Assembly (NCBI RefSeq): GCF_000238355.1
Contig: NZ_AHCA01000010.1
Location: 1 to 64,000 of the forward strand
Direction of reading: 5' to 3'
From: Pseudoalteromonas haloplanktis ATCC 14393
GTDB lineage: Bacteria > Pseudomonadota > Gammaproteobacteria > Enterobacterales > Alteromonadaceae
Length of the DNA stretch: 64,000 nt
The translations under genes and the position numbers were made by a program. The notes beneath the pieces are model-generated. The model saw nothing but the letters and a program-made list of their open reading frames with translations, was not told the DNA's origin and searched no databases. Below are positions 13,804 through 23,046 of this stretch, one piece after another (the stretch's first letter is position 1; each line of letters opens with the position of its first letter).

Positions 13804-16127
13804 TGCATGCAATCGTAGAATTCTTAGAAAAAGCTGTTTTTCGTCATCGATTATTGATGGTAATGAGCTTTATTGTAATTACGTGTTTTTTAGGGTTTAA
13901 AGCCACGCAAATCCAACTAGATGCCTCATTTAATAAAAATATTCCACTTAATCATGATTACATGAAAGTGTATTTAAAGCATGAAAAACAATTTGGTGGG
14001 GCAAATAGTATTTTAATCTCCGTATGTGATGATAGCGGCGATATTTTTAATCCTGAATTTTTTACACAATTAAAAGCGGTCCACGATCAGCTGTATTTTA
14101 TACCTGGAGTAAACCGGCCCTTAGTGAATTCAATTTTTGCCCCTAGCGCACGTTTTGTCGAAGTCGTTGAAGATGGGTTTGCCGGCGGACCAATTATCCC
14201 AGCTAATTTTACAGCAGACAAACGTGGTTTAGCGGTTGTAAAAGAAAATATTGAAAAGGCCAAAGTAGTTGGTCGCATGATAGCATCCGATTATTCATGC
14301 GCCATGGTAACAGCGCAGTTAATGGAAACGGATCCACAAACCCAAGAAAAACTGGATACCTTAGCGTTTGCTCAAAAACTAGAAAGTGAAATTAGAGAGC
14401 CATTAAGTACGGATAAAGTCAGCATCCATATCATTGGTTTTGCCAAGATGGCTGGTGATATTGCTGAAGGCGCGAAGGGCGTCGTGTTATTTTTTGCTAT
14501 CGCAATTGCGTTTACCTTCGTGATGGTGTGGTTATTTTGTGGCAGTTTAAAGCTGACTATTTTGCCAATTACTTGTTCTATTATCGCCGTGGTTTGGCAG
14601 TTAGGATTATTATCGAGCCTAGGATTTGGCTTAGATCCGATGTCAATTTTAGTGCCATTTTTAGTGTTTGCGATTGGTGTAAGCCATGGTGTACAAATGA
14701 TCAATGCGATTGGGAAAAAAGTTGCAGAGCAAGACAGTGATACCCGTCTTTGTTGTCAGGCAAGTTTTAGAGCGCTATTGATCCCAGGTGGCATTGCATT
14801 GTTATCTGACACCGTTGGCTTTTTAACCTTACTGACAATTGATATTGGTATAATTCGTGAGTTGGCTATTACAGCAAGTTTAGGTGTCGCGGTTATTATT
14901 TTCACTAACTTAGTGTTATTACCTGTGTGGGCATCTTATATGCATTTTGACAGCACAGTGCATATCCAATCAGGAAATAGTGACAAGCCAAATATGCTTG
15001 ATACTTTGCGTGACTTATTAGTGAAAACCACCGATCCTAAATGGGCTAAAGTCATTATAGCCAGTACTCTAGTGCTATTTGCTTTGGGCTATTGGCAAGC
15101 AGGAAAAATGCATATTGGAGATTTACACGCGGGTGCACCGTCATTGCATCAAGATGCGCGTTATAACCAAGATACATTTTTAATATCGGACAAATACACC
15201 ATTTCTTCGGATATTCTTAAAGTGATTGTAGAAGCGTATCCAGCAGCTTGTACAGAGCACGATGTAATGGAGCGGATCAGCCGCTTTCAATATAAAGTTG
15301 AAAACCTTGCCGGAGTGCAGTCTGCTGTAACGCTAAGCTCAGTTGCGCAATCAGTAAATGCAGGCTACAACGAAGGTAATTTGAAATGGCAAAGCTTGCC
15401 ACGTAATACCGCAAGTTTAGTACAGTCAACGGCAAGAGTTGAAACCAGTACCGGGTTACTCAATGGTGATTGTTCAGTCATGCCAGTGATCATCTTTTTA
15501 GACGATCATAAAGCGCAAACCATTGAGCATATCATTGCAAGTGTTAAGCAATTTGCTATCGAAGAGCAAACCGACACATTACACTTTAAGTTGGCATCAG
15601 GACCTGTAGGCGTAATGGCTGCAACCAATGAGTCAGTCTCAGCGGCGCAATTGCCAATGATGCTTTATGTCTATGGGGCGGTGATTATTTTATGCTTAAT
15701 TAGCTTTAAGAGCGTAAAAGCAACCATTGCTGTCGTGCTACCTCTATACATAGTGTCCACGTTGGCTCAGGCTTTGATGGTGCAGCTTGAAATAGGGCTA
15801 ACAGTTTCAACTTTGCCTGTTATTGCATTAGGGGTGGGAATTGGTGTTGATTACGGAATTTATATTTTGTCATCTATGATGGGGCAACTAAAGCAAGGTG
15901 TGGCATTACCTGTTGCGTATCGAAATGCGCTAATTGAACGTGGCAGTGCGGTATTATTCACCGGAATTACCTTGGCCATCGGTGTCAGTACTTGGATTTT
16001 CTCTGATCTGAAGTTTCAAGTAGACATGGGGATATTGTTAACCTTCATGTTTTTGGTCAATATGCTCGGTGCGGTGTTACTTTTACCGGCAATCGGCAGT
16101 TTACTCTGGACTGACCAGAAAAAATAA
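13803..16127 (+). CDS. MMPL/RND-family transporter
   Basis: A 774-aa inner-membrane protein with the two-fold RND layout: TM1 (about 18-36), a large periplasmic domain, TM2-6 (about 225-385), TM7 (about 415-432), a second periplasmic domain, and TM8-12 (about 625-770). The length and layout fit the MMPL/SSD group, which moves lipids or other hydrophobic molecules. The second half has GVDYGIY (Asp683), the usual proton-relay position; the matching place in the first half reads GVSHGVQ (His295). It overlaps the YCF48 stop by one base. Its substrate cannot be read from the sequence. Confidence 0.88.
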   Translation: MHAIVEFLEKAVFRHRLLMVMSFIVITCFLGFKATQIQLDASFNKNIPLNHDYMKVYLKHEKQFGGANSILISVCDDSGDIFNPEFFTQLKAVHDQLYFIPGVNRPLVNSIFAPSARFVEVVEDGFAGGPIIPANFTADKRGLAVVKENIEKAKVVGRMIASDYSCAMVTAQLMETDPQTQEKLDTLAFAQKLESEIREPLSTDKVSIHIIGFAKMAGDIAEGAKGVVLFFAIAIAFTFVMVWLFCGSLKLTILPITCSIIAVVWQLGLLSSLGFGLDPMSILVPFLVFAIGVSHGVQMINAIGKKVAEQDSDTRLCCQASFRALLIPGGIALLSDTVGFLTLLTIDIGIIRELAITASLGVAVIIFTNLVLLPVWASYMHFDSTVHIQSGNSDKPNMLDTLRDLLVKTTDPKWAKVIIASTLVLFALGYWQAGKMHIGDLHAGAPSLHQDARYNQDTFLISDKYTISSDILKVIVEAYPAACTEHDVMERISRFQYKVENLAGVQSAVTLSSVAQSVNAGYNEGNLKWQSLPRNTASLVQSTARVETSTGLLNGDCSVMPVIIFLDDHKAQTIEHIIASVKQFAIEEQTDTLHFKLASGPVGVMAATNESVSAAQLPMMLYVYGAVIILCLISFKSVKATIAVVLPLYIVSTLAQALMVQLEIGLTVSTLPVIALGVGIGVDYGIYILSSMMGQLKQGVALPVAYRNALIERGSAVLFTGITLAIGVSTWIFSDLKFQVDMGILLTFMFLVNMLGAVLLLPAIGSLLWTDQKK

Positions 16128-16146
16128 TGTGAATAATTTTGCTCCT

Positions 16147-16170
16147 AAATGGCCTGTATAGGCCATTTAT
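16147..16170 (+). terminator. Possible terminator after the MMPL gene
   Basis: AAATGGCC (16147-16154), a TGTATA loop and GGCCATTT (16161-16168), followed by an AT-rich run but no clean T tract. The rest of the 210-bp gap to gdhB shows no other clear structure. Confidence 0.5.
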
Positions 16171-16337
16171 ATCTATAATTTGTGAATAGATGACCAAATA
16201 GCTGAAATGCTTAAAATGTTTTCATCGAAAGGGCTGTTTATTAATTTTAAAAGGGTTAGAATTTGCCTGACTCCACACAATAAATTGCTGTACAAATTTT
16301 CCACCTAAGTCGGTGGTATAGATTTAAGGAACATGTA

Positions 16338-19300
16338 ATGACACGAAATGAAGGGCAAGCCTCGGTTATCTTAGATAATGTCTGTAAGCTGATCCAGAAA
16401 AAAGTTCACGCTGATAATGTGTTACTCGTTGAGAAATTCGCCAAATCCTTGTACAGCAATATGTCTAAAGAAGATTTGGCACATCGCAATGATAGTGACT
16501 TATATGGCGCTGCACTTAGCCTATGGAACTCGCTAGAAAAAAATACCTCTGATGACGCGGTTATCCGTGTTTTCAATCCTGAAGTAGCAAAAGATGGCTG
16601 GCAGTCATCGCATACAATCGTAGAAATTATCACTAAAGATATGCCATTTCTAGTTGATTCGGTGCGTATGGCGATGACCCGTGAAAATATCGCCTCTCAC
16701 TTGCTACTGCATAGCCCACTTAAAATTCAACGCGATAAGAACGGGAAGATTTCAGCCGTTTCTAATTTAAAAGCGGAACAAGAATCCAGCTCGACAAAAA
16801 CGGTATTTTTTATCGAAATCGATCGTCAAACAGATTCTTCAGTGATCGACTCGTTCAAAAAAGAACTTGAGTCAGTGCTCAACGATGTCTCTACTGCGGT
16901 AGAAGATTGGCAGCCGATCCGTAAAAAGTTAGTTGCGGTCACCAAAGAGTTACCTAAGCGTCACCACAACAACAATGCCAGTGAAGTAGCTGAAACAGTT
17001 GAATTTTTAGATTGGTTAGCGAAAGATAATTTTACTTTAATGGGTTATCGTCAATATGATTTGATACCTGTTCAAGGTGACTATCAACTCAAAGGTAAGA
17101 TCGAGGGCAGTTTAGGTTTGATGAAAAATTCAACCGAAGAACATTCTCGATTGTTATCTGATTTACCAGAAGTTGCACGCCAAGAAGCGCGTAATAATAA
17201 CTTACTGATCTTGACTAAAACTAACTCATTATCACGAGTTCATCGCCCAGCATACATAGATTATGTTGGTATTAAACGTTTTGATGACGAAGGTAATGTA
17301 ATTGGTGAAGACCGTTTTATCGGTTTATTCTCATCAAGTTTCTATAACAACAGTGCCGCTGATGTGCCTGTATTAAAAAGCAAAATTAATCGCATCATGG
17401 AAATGTGTGATTTTGCCAAAGGCACACATGCGTACAAAGCGGTATTAAATATTCTTGAGACTTATCCGCGCGATGAGTTAGTACAAGCACGCGAAAGTGA
17501 GTTACTTGAAGTTGCAATGGGTGTATTGCAAATACAAGAACGTGATATGTGTCGCTTATTTGTTCGTAAAGATGCTTATGGCCGTTTCTTCTCTTGCATG
17601 GTTTATGTACCACGTGAGCGTTATAACACAGCACTACGCCGCGAAACGCAATGTATCTTAGCAAACGCATTTAATTCTGACGATAAAGTCGAATTTACTA
17701 CCTTTTTCTCAGAGTCAACACTAGCGCGTACTCACTATACCGTGCGTGTGACTGACAACAATATCGAATATAACGTGAAAGACATCGAAAATAATTTAGT
17801 AGAAGCCGCTCGTACTTGGGAAGATAAACTACAGTCAGCATTATTAGAATCAGCTGGTGAAGCGCGTGGTAATGAACTTAATCGTAAATACTGCAATGCA
17901 TTTGCCCGTTCATACAAAGATGAAGTATTGCCAAGTGCGGCCGTTGTTGATATTGAAAAGCTTGAATTGCTTAACGATGATAATAAACTCGAAATGTTGT
18001 TTTATCGTCCGCAAGAAGAAGCAAACAGTAATATTGTTCGTTTGAGCCTATTCCATAAAGACGTACCAATTCATCTATCTGATGTTATGCCAATGCTTGA
18101 AAACTTTGGCTTACGTGTCATTGGTGAAACGCCATATTCAGTTAAAACCAGTGATGGCAGTGTTAACTGGATCATGGATTTCTCTATGTTACTTGATAGT
18201 AAAGGGATCGCTGATTTTGATAAAGTATCAGCGCGTTTTCGTGCTGCACTGACCAGTGTATGGAGTAATCGTTTAGAAAACGATGGTTTTAATCGTTTAG
18301 TGCTAATGGGTGGCTTAACTGGCCGTGAAGCATCAATTCTTCGTGCTTATGCAAAGTATATGCGTCAAGTTGGGGTTACTTTCTCGCAAAGTTACATCGA
18401 AAGCACCTTAGCGAACTACCCTCATATTGGCTCACAAATTGTCAATTTATTCGCTAAAAAATTCTCAGTGAAAAGTCCAGCAAGTGTTAAAACACTTGAT
18501 AAGCTAATTGCGCAAATTTACCTTGAGCTTGAAAACGTTGCTAACTTAGATGATGACCGTATCATCCGTTTGTACGTGGATATGATCATTGCTACGTTAC
18601 GTACTAACTACTTTCAAAAAGATGACACTGGCCAGTTCAAATCGTATGTGTCATTTAAAGTTAACCCGAGTTTAATTCCAGATATGCCATTGCCGTTACC
18701 GGCATTTGAGATATTTGTTTATTCACCGCGCGTTGAAGGTGTGCATTTACGCGGTGGTAAAGTGGCTCGTGGTGGTCTGCGTTGGTCTGATCGTCGTGAA
18801 GATTTCCGCACTGAAGTATTGGGCTTAGTTAAAGCACAACAGGTTAAGAACACGGTGATCGTCCCGGTAGGGTCTAAAGGTGGCTTTGTATGTAAACAAC
18901 TGCCTACGGATCGTGATGCGTTTTTCAAAGAAGGCCAAGAGTGCTACAAAATCTTTATTCGCGGTTTATTAGACATTACAGATAACATCATCCAAGGCGA
19001 GATTGTGCCACCTGTTGATGTGACACGTCATGATGAAGATGATGCATACTTAGTTGTTGCAGCGGATAAGGGCACGGCGACGTTCTCAGATATTGCCAAT
19101 GGTATCGCGAATGAATATAACTTCTGGCTAGGTGATGCATTTGCATCGGGTGGCTCTGTGGGTTATGACCATAAGAAAATGGGTATTACTGCGAAAGGTG
19201 GTTGGGAATCTGTTAAGCGTCACTTCCGTGAAATGGATATTGATACGCAAACTACAGACTTTACTGTGGTTGCAATTGGTGACATGGCAGGGGATGTATT

Positions 19301-21179
19301 CGGTAATGGTATGTTGTTATCGAAGCATATTCGTCTGCAAGTGGCATTTAACCATTTACACATTTTTGTTGATCCAAACCCAGATTCAGCAACGTCTTAC
19401 CCAGAGCGTGAACGCTTGTTTAATTTACCACGTTCTTCATGGGAAGATTATAATAAAGAGTTAATTTCAGCGGGCGGTGGGGTATTCTCTCGCGCTGCTA
19501 AATCAATCACTTTAACGCCAGAAATGAAGAAAATGTTGGGCACTAAAAAAGCCAGCATGACACCAAATGAATTGATCAAAGCCAGTTTAATGATGGAGTT
19601 TGATTTATTATGGAATGGTGGTATCGGAACTTACATTAAGAGCAGTAAAGAAAGCGATGCTGATGTAGGTGATCGTGCTAATGATGCACTGCGCATTAAT
19701 GGCCACGAGTTAGGTGCAAAAGTATTTGGTGAAGGTGGTAACTTAGGCGCGACACAACTAGGTCGTATTGAGTTTGCTACTAAAGGTGGTCGTGTAAACA
19801 CTGACTTTATTGATAATGTGGGTGGTGTTGCGTGTTCTGATAACGAAGTAAATATCAAAATTTTACTTAATGGTTTAGTCACAGCAGGTGATTTAACGCG
19901 TAAACAACGTGATGAATTGCTGTACTCAATGACTGATGAAGTAGCACAACTAGTATTGAAAGACTGTTATCGTCAAACCCATACGCTGTCTATTACGCAA
20001 TCTAAAGGTTCATCAACGCTAAAAGAGAAAGTACGTTTTATCCATGCGCTTGAAAAAGAAGGCAAGTTAAACCGTGCAATTGAATTTATTCCAAGTGATG
20101 AAGAATTGGCAGAACGCGCTGCCGCGGGTAAAGACCTCACTCGCCCAGAGCTATCGGTGCTTGTTTCTTATGCCAAGATGGTACTGAAAGAGTCATTAGT
20201 GACAGACGAAATTACAGAAAATCCGTATTATCGTCAGCTTTTAGTGAAGTCATTCCCATTACCGCTGCGTGAAAAATTCAACGCAGCAATGGATAATCAC
20301 CCACTGCGTAAAGAGATCATTGCAACTAAACTTGCTAACAATATCGTTAATGATATGGGCCTTAATTTCATGGTGCGTATGCATGAAGAAACAGGTGCAA
20401 ATGAAGCTGAAGTTGCCTTATGTTACTCAGTTGCCAGTGAAGTGTTCCAAATGCGTGACACCTGGTCTGCAATTGTGGCGCTGGATAATAAGATCCCAGC
20501 TGCAGTACAAACTGAAATGCTGTATCAATTACGTCGTACAGTACGCCGTGCAACACGTTGGTTCTTACGTCACCGTAATAAAGCGCAAAATATTGAGCAA
20601 ACAATTGCATTCTTCGCACCAACGTTTGCTGACTTAAGTGCAAACTTAACCAGCTATATGGTTGAAAAAGAAAGTGAACGTTTAAACAAAGCGGCTGAAA
20701 AACTAATAGATAGTGCAGTACCTGCAGAGCTTGCAACACGTATAGTATCGCTATCTAGCCTGTTCTCAGTAATGGATTTGGCTGAAGTAGCTGCGAATTC
20801 AGGCCGCAGTATTGATATGGTGTCGAATACCTACTTCAAACTTGGCGCCCGCATGGGTCTACATTGGTTCTTAGATCAAATTACCAATCAACCAGTGGCA
20901 AACCATTGGCAAGCCTTGGCACGTGCTTCTTATCGTGAAGAACTTGATTGGCAACAACGTACATTATCAGAAGTAGTACTAAACAACTTCACAGGTGATG
21001 ACAAAGACGTTGACAGTCAAATTGATCACTGGATGGATAGCCAAGATTTATTATTGCAACGCTGGAAGCAAATGTTGGCTGAGTTTAAAACTTCACAAAG
21101 CCATGATTTTGCTAAGTTCTCAGTCGCACTTCGCGAACTTATGTTACTGAGTCATAACTGTGATTCGTCAACAAAATAA
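16338..21179 (+). CDS. gdhB: NAD-dependent glutamate dehydrogenase, large (about 180 kDa) type
   Basis: A 1613-aa cytosolic enzyme that oxidatively deaminates glutamate to 2-oxoglutarate, feeding the TCA genes found later in the window. The N-terminal region (about 1-700) holds the ACT-like regulatory segments of this family. The catalytic core (about 800-1250) includes the substrate-binding RGGLRWSDRREDFRTEVLGL and VPVGSKGGFV, and the NAD-fold segment VVAIGDMAGDVFGNGML. A C-terminal helical part completes the family length of about 1600 aa. An AAGGA site precedes the ATG. It is monocistronic: terminator-like hairpins lie on both sides. Confidence 0.96.
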   Translation: MTRNEGQASVILDNVCKLIQKKVHADNVLLVEKFAKSLYSNMSKEDLAHRNDSDLYGAALSLWNSLEKNTSDDAVIRVFNPEVAKDGWQSSHTIVEIITKDMPFLVDSVRMAMTRENIASHLLLHSPLKIQRDKNGKISAVSNLKAEQESSSTKTVFFIEIDRQTDSSVIDSFKKELESVLNDVSTAVEDWQPIRKKLVAVTKELPKRHHNNNASEVAETVEFLDWLAKDNFTLMGYRQYDLIPVQGDYQLKGKIEGSLGLMKNSTEEHSRLLSDLPEVARQEARNNNLLILTKTNSLSRVHRPAYIDYVGIKRFDDEGNVIGEDRFIGLFSSSFYNNSAADVPVLKSKINRIMEMCDFAKGTHAYKAVLNILETYPRDELVQARESELLEVAMGVLQIQERDMCRLFVRKDAYGRFFSCMVYVPRERYNTALRRETQCILANAFNSDDKVEFTTFFSESTLARTHYTVRVTDNNIEYNVKDIENNLVEAARTWEDKLQSALLESAGEARGNELNRKYCNAFARSYKDEVLPSAAVVDIEKLELLNDDNKLEMLFYRPQEEANSNIVRLSLFHKDVPIHLSDVMPMLENFGLRVIGETPYSVKTSDGSVNWIMDFSMLLDSKGIADFDKVSARFRAALTSVWSNRLENDGFNRLVLMGGLTGREASILRAYAKYMRQVGVTFSQSYIESTLANYPHIGSQIVNLFAKKFSVKSPASVKTLDKLIAQIYLELENVANLDDDRIIRLYVDMIIATLRTNYFQKDDTGQFKSYVSFKVNPSLIPDMPLPLPAFEIFVYSPRVEGVHLRGGKVARGGLRWSDRREDFRTEVLGLVKAQQVKNTVIVPVGSKGGFVCKQLPTDRDAFFKEGQECYKIFIRGLLDITDNIIQGEIVPPVDVTRHDEDDAYLVVAADKGTATFSDIANGIANEYNFWLGDAFASGGSVGYDHKKMGITAKGGWESVKRHFREMDIDTQTTDFTVVAIGDMAGDVFGNGMLLSKHIRLQVAFNHLHIFVDPNPDSATSYPERERLFNLPRSSWEDYNKELISAGGGVFSRAAKSITLTPEMKKMLGTKKASMTPNELIKASLMMEFDLLWNGGIGTYIKSSKESDADVGDRANDALRINGHELGAKVFGEGGNLGATQLGRIEFATKGGRVNTDFIDNVGGVACSDNEVNIKILLNGLVTAGDLTRKQRDELLYSMTDEVAQLVLKDCYRQTHTLSITQSKGSSTLKEKVRFIHALEKEGKLNRAIEFIPSDEELAERAAAGKDLTRPELSVLVSYAKMVLKESLVTDEITENPYYRQLLVKSFPLPLREKFNAAMDNHPLRKEIIATKLANNIVNDMGLNFMVRMHEETGANEAEVALCYSVASEVFQMRDTWSAIVALDNKIPAAVQTEMLYQLRRTVRRATRWFLRHRNKAQNIEQTIAFFAPTFADLSANLTSYMVEKESERLNKAAEKLIDSAVPAELATRIVSLSSLFSVMDLAEVAANSGRSIDMVSNTYFKLGARMGLHWFLDQITNQPVANHWQALARASYREELDWQQRTLSEVVLNNFTGDDKDVDSQIDHWMDSQDLLLQRWKQMLAEFKTSQSHDFAKFSVALRELMLLSHNCDSSTK

Positions 21180-21246
21180 GCGATTACTAGTGCTTCATTA
21201 TTTTCTCAACTGAAAATAATGAGTTAATCACTAAAATTGTTATACA

Positions 21247-21276
21247 ATACCCCAGCCTAGTCTGGGGTATTTTTTT
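21247..21276 (+). terminator. Terminator after gdhB
   Basis: ATACCCCAG (21247-21255), CCTAGT, then CTGGGGTAT (21262-21270) and a T run. A second, A/T-rich hairpin, CATTATTTTC/GAAAATAATG (21196-21221), lies 5' of it in the same 3' UTR. Confidence 0.9.
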
Positions 21277-21293
21277 ATAAAGAGGATTATTTG

Positions 21294-22304
21294 ATGTTTT
21301 ACGATCTAGCTCGCCGTTTTATGTTCACCCGTGATGCGGAATGGGCCCATGAATTTGCACTGCATAATTTACGCCGTTTTAATAATACGCCATTCAGTGC
21401 CGCATGGTCTCAATCAGTGGCAGATCGCCCCGTAGAATTTCTAGGCTTACAATTTAAAAACCCAGTTGGACTTGCTGCAGGCCTTGATAAAAATGCCGAG
21501 TGTATTGATGCTTTTGCAAAAATGGGGTTTGGTTTTATTGAAGTGGGGACTGTCACACCACGTCCACAAGCGGGGAATGATAAACCACGTATTTTCCGCC
21601 TGCCAGAATCAAATGCCATTATTAATCGTATGGGTTTTAACAATAAAGGGGTGGATAACCTAATTAATAACGTCAAAGCAGCGAAGTATGACGGTATTTT
21701 AGGTATTAATATTGGTAAAAATAAAGATACCCCAAATGAGCAGGGTAAAGACGATTATATCCACTGTATGCGTAAAGTGTTTGAATATGCATCATATATC
21801 ACTGTAAATATCTCTTCACCCAATACACCAGGCTTGCGTGATTTGCAATATGGTGCTGCACTGGACGATTTATTGCAAAGCTTAAAGAACGAACAATTAG
21901 ATTTAATTGCTAAGCATGATAAACAAGTCCCCATGCTGGTAAAAATTGCGCCAGATCTTGATGAAGTGCAAATTGCCCAAGTGAGTGAGTCTTTGATCAA
22001 TAATAAGATCGATGGTGTGATCGCGACAAATACAACCTTAGAGCGTGCAGCTGTGCAAGGTCAACAGTATGCAAATGAAGCGGGCGGCCTGTCTGGTCAG
22101 CCAGTGCGTCATCGTTCAACCCAAGTTGTGCAAGAGCTGAAGCGTTTAACTGCAGGAAAGTTACCAATTATTGGGGTGGGGGGCATTGATGATTCAGCTA
22201 GCGCCAACGAAAAGTTTTCAGCAGGGGCTGATCTTGTCCAAGTATACACAGGATTTATATATAAAGGCCCACAATTGGTAAAAACGATCCTGCAAGGCTT
22301 ATAA
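21294..22304 (+). CDS. pyrD: Dihydroorotate dehydrogenase (quinone), class 2
   Basis: A 336-aa membrane-associated flavoenzyme that oxidises dihydroorotate to orotate and passes electrons to quinones (UMP synthesis). The length equals E. coli PyrD. The N-terminal amphipathic helix ([10 protein letters not shown]) that docks on the membrane is present, followed by [12 protein letters not shown], the catalytic-loop [14 protein letters not shown] and the FMN-phosphate site IGVGGI. The ATG at 21294 follows AGAGGA; a TTG one codon earlier is possible. It is followed by zapC, as in enterics. Confidence 0.97.
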   Translation: MFYDLARRFMFTRDAEWAHEFALHNLRRFNNTPFSAAWSQSVADRPVEFLGLQFKNPVGLAAGLDKNAECIDAFAKMGFGFIEVGTVTPRPQAGNDKPRIFRLPESNAIINRMGFNNKGVDNLINNVKAAKYDGILGINIGKNKDTPNEQGKDDYIHCMRKVFEYASYITVNISSPNTPGLRDLQYGAALDDLLQSLKNEQLDLIAKHDKQVPMLVKIAPDLDEVQIAQVSESLINNKIDGVIATNTTLERAAVQGQQYANEAGGLSGQPVRHRSTQVVQELKRLTAGKLPIIGVGGIDDSASANEKFSAGADLVQVYTGFIYKGPQLVKTILQGL

Positions 22305-22354
22305 GGATCAGTTATTTAAGCTTTTGATCATTCAATAAATGTTCTAAGGAAATG

Positions 22355-22383
22355 TTTATTAATTGGTCAAAAGCGGCTATAAT
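22355..22383 (+). promoter_or_regulatory. Putative zapC promoter
   Basis: A perfect TATAAT at 22378-22383, 43 bp before the zapC ATG. The -35 at 17-bp spacing is weak (TTTATT, 22355-22360). Confidence 0.45.
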
Positions 22384-22425
22384 TCGCTATTCATAAGATT
22401 AATTTATAAGGAGCATAGGAAACGC

Positions 22426-22956
22426 ATGTTACAAGCATCAAAGCAATGGAAGTGGATTGCTTGTCCAGTAAAAAATCGCTTGTTGATCGACTTAGATCAA
22501 GATATGCAACTGTGCACGCCTTATAAACTCCGCCAACTTACTGATTCAGTGCTCACGCAACCATGTTTTAGTTTAGAAGACGCCGCGTTTTATCAGCAAG
22601 TTTATCAATACCTTGATGGTTTTAATGTGTGGAAAACTGCGCAATTGTGTCAAATTGCACTCAATGCAACTGCTGCAAAGTTCTACCTAAAACCTATGTT
22701 GGCAAAAAGTTGGTTTTTTGACCCTTATACTGGCAGTGAGCCGAGTGTTGAAGCTGTGATAAAACTGCATAGCCGCCTTCAGGCTGGTGAGTTTTTAATT
22801 GTAGAACACAGTAAAGATGCGTCATTATGTATTAGTTTAGCTGAGCATTTTCAGCTTGATGAAAATTTAAGTCTGAATCAGTTTGAGGCTATTCGAGTGC
22901 TTAATAACCGCGTTCACCCAATTTATAACCACGTTCAAAACAGTAAAACTGCTTAA
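22426..22956 (+). CDS. zapC: Cell division protein ZapC
   Basis: A 176-aa cytosolic protein that associates with FtsZ and promotes bundling of Z-ring filaments. E. coli ZapC is 180 aa. Recognition rests on the N-terminal pattern (WKWIACPVKNRLLIDL, LCTPYK) and on its place between pyrD and rlmKL, the same as E. coli ycbW. The ATG at 22426 has AGGA at 22417-22420; a TTG 63 bp upstream in frame lacks a ribosome site and lies before the TATAAT box. ZapC is a division accessory factor, not essential in the model species. Confidence 0.88.
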   Translation: MLQASKQWKWIACPVKNRLLIDLDQDMQLCTPYKLRQLTDSVLTQPCFSLEDAAFYQQVYQYLDGFNVWKTAQLCQIALNATAAKFYLKPMLAKSWFFDPYTGSEPSVEAVIKLHSRLQAGEFLIVEHSKDASLCISLAEHFQLDENLSLNQFEAIRVLNNRVHPIYNHVQNSKTA

Positions 22957-23006
22957 GCATATTTTTTAGCGTTCCTGCCTTTATCGCGTGTTTGTCTGCC
23001 AACCTA

Positions 23007-23015
23007 TGTTATAAT
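23007..23015 (+). promoter_or_regulatory. Extended -10 promoter of rlmKL
   Basis: TGTTATAAT: a perfect TG-N-TATAAT extended -10 element, 32 bp before the rlmKL TTG start. No good -35 is needed or seen. Confidence 0.6.
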
Positions 23016-23046
23016 CCTGCGCAATTAGCTATCAAGGGTTATTACT

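Noticed and set aside
20368..20739. Antisense 123-aa frame opposite gdhB
   Set aside because: It lies wholly within a long conserved gene; low-complexity Leu/His/Gln reading typical of reversed coding sequence, no ribosome site.
22992..23015. TTGTCT as -35 for rlmKL
   Set aside because: Only 12 bp from the TATAAT; the extended -10 explains the promoter better.
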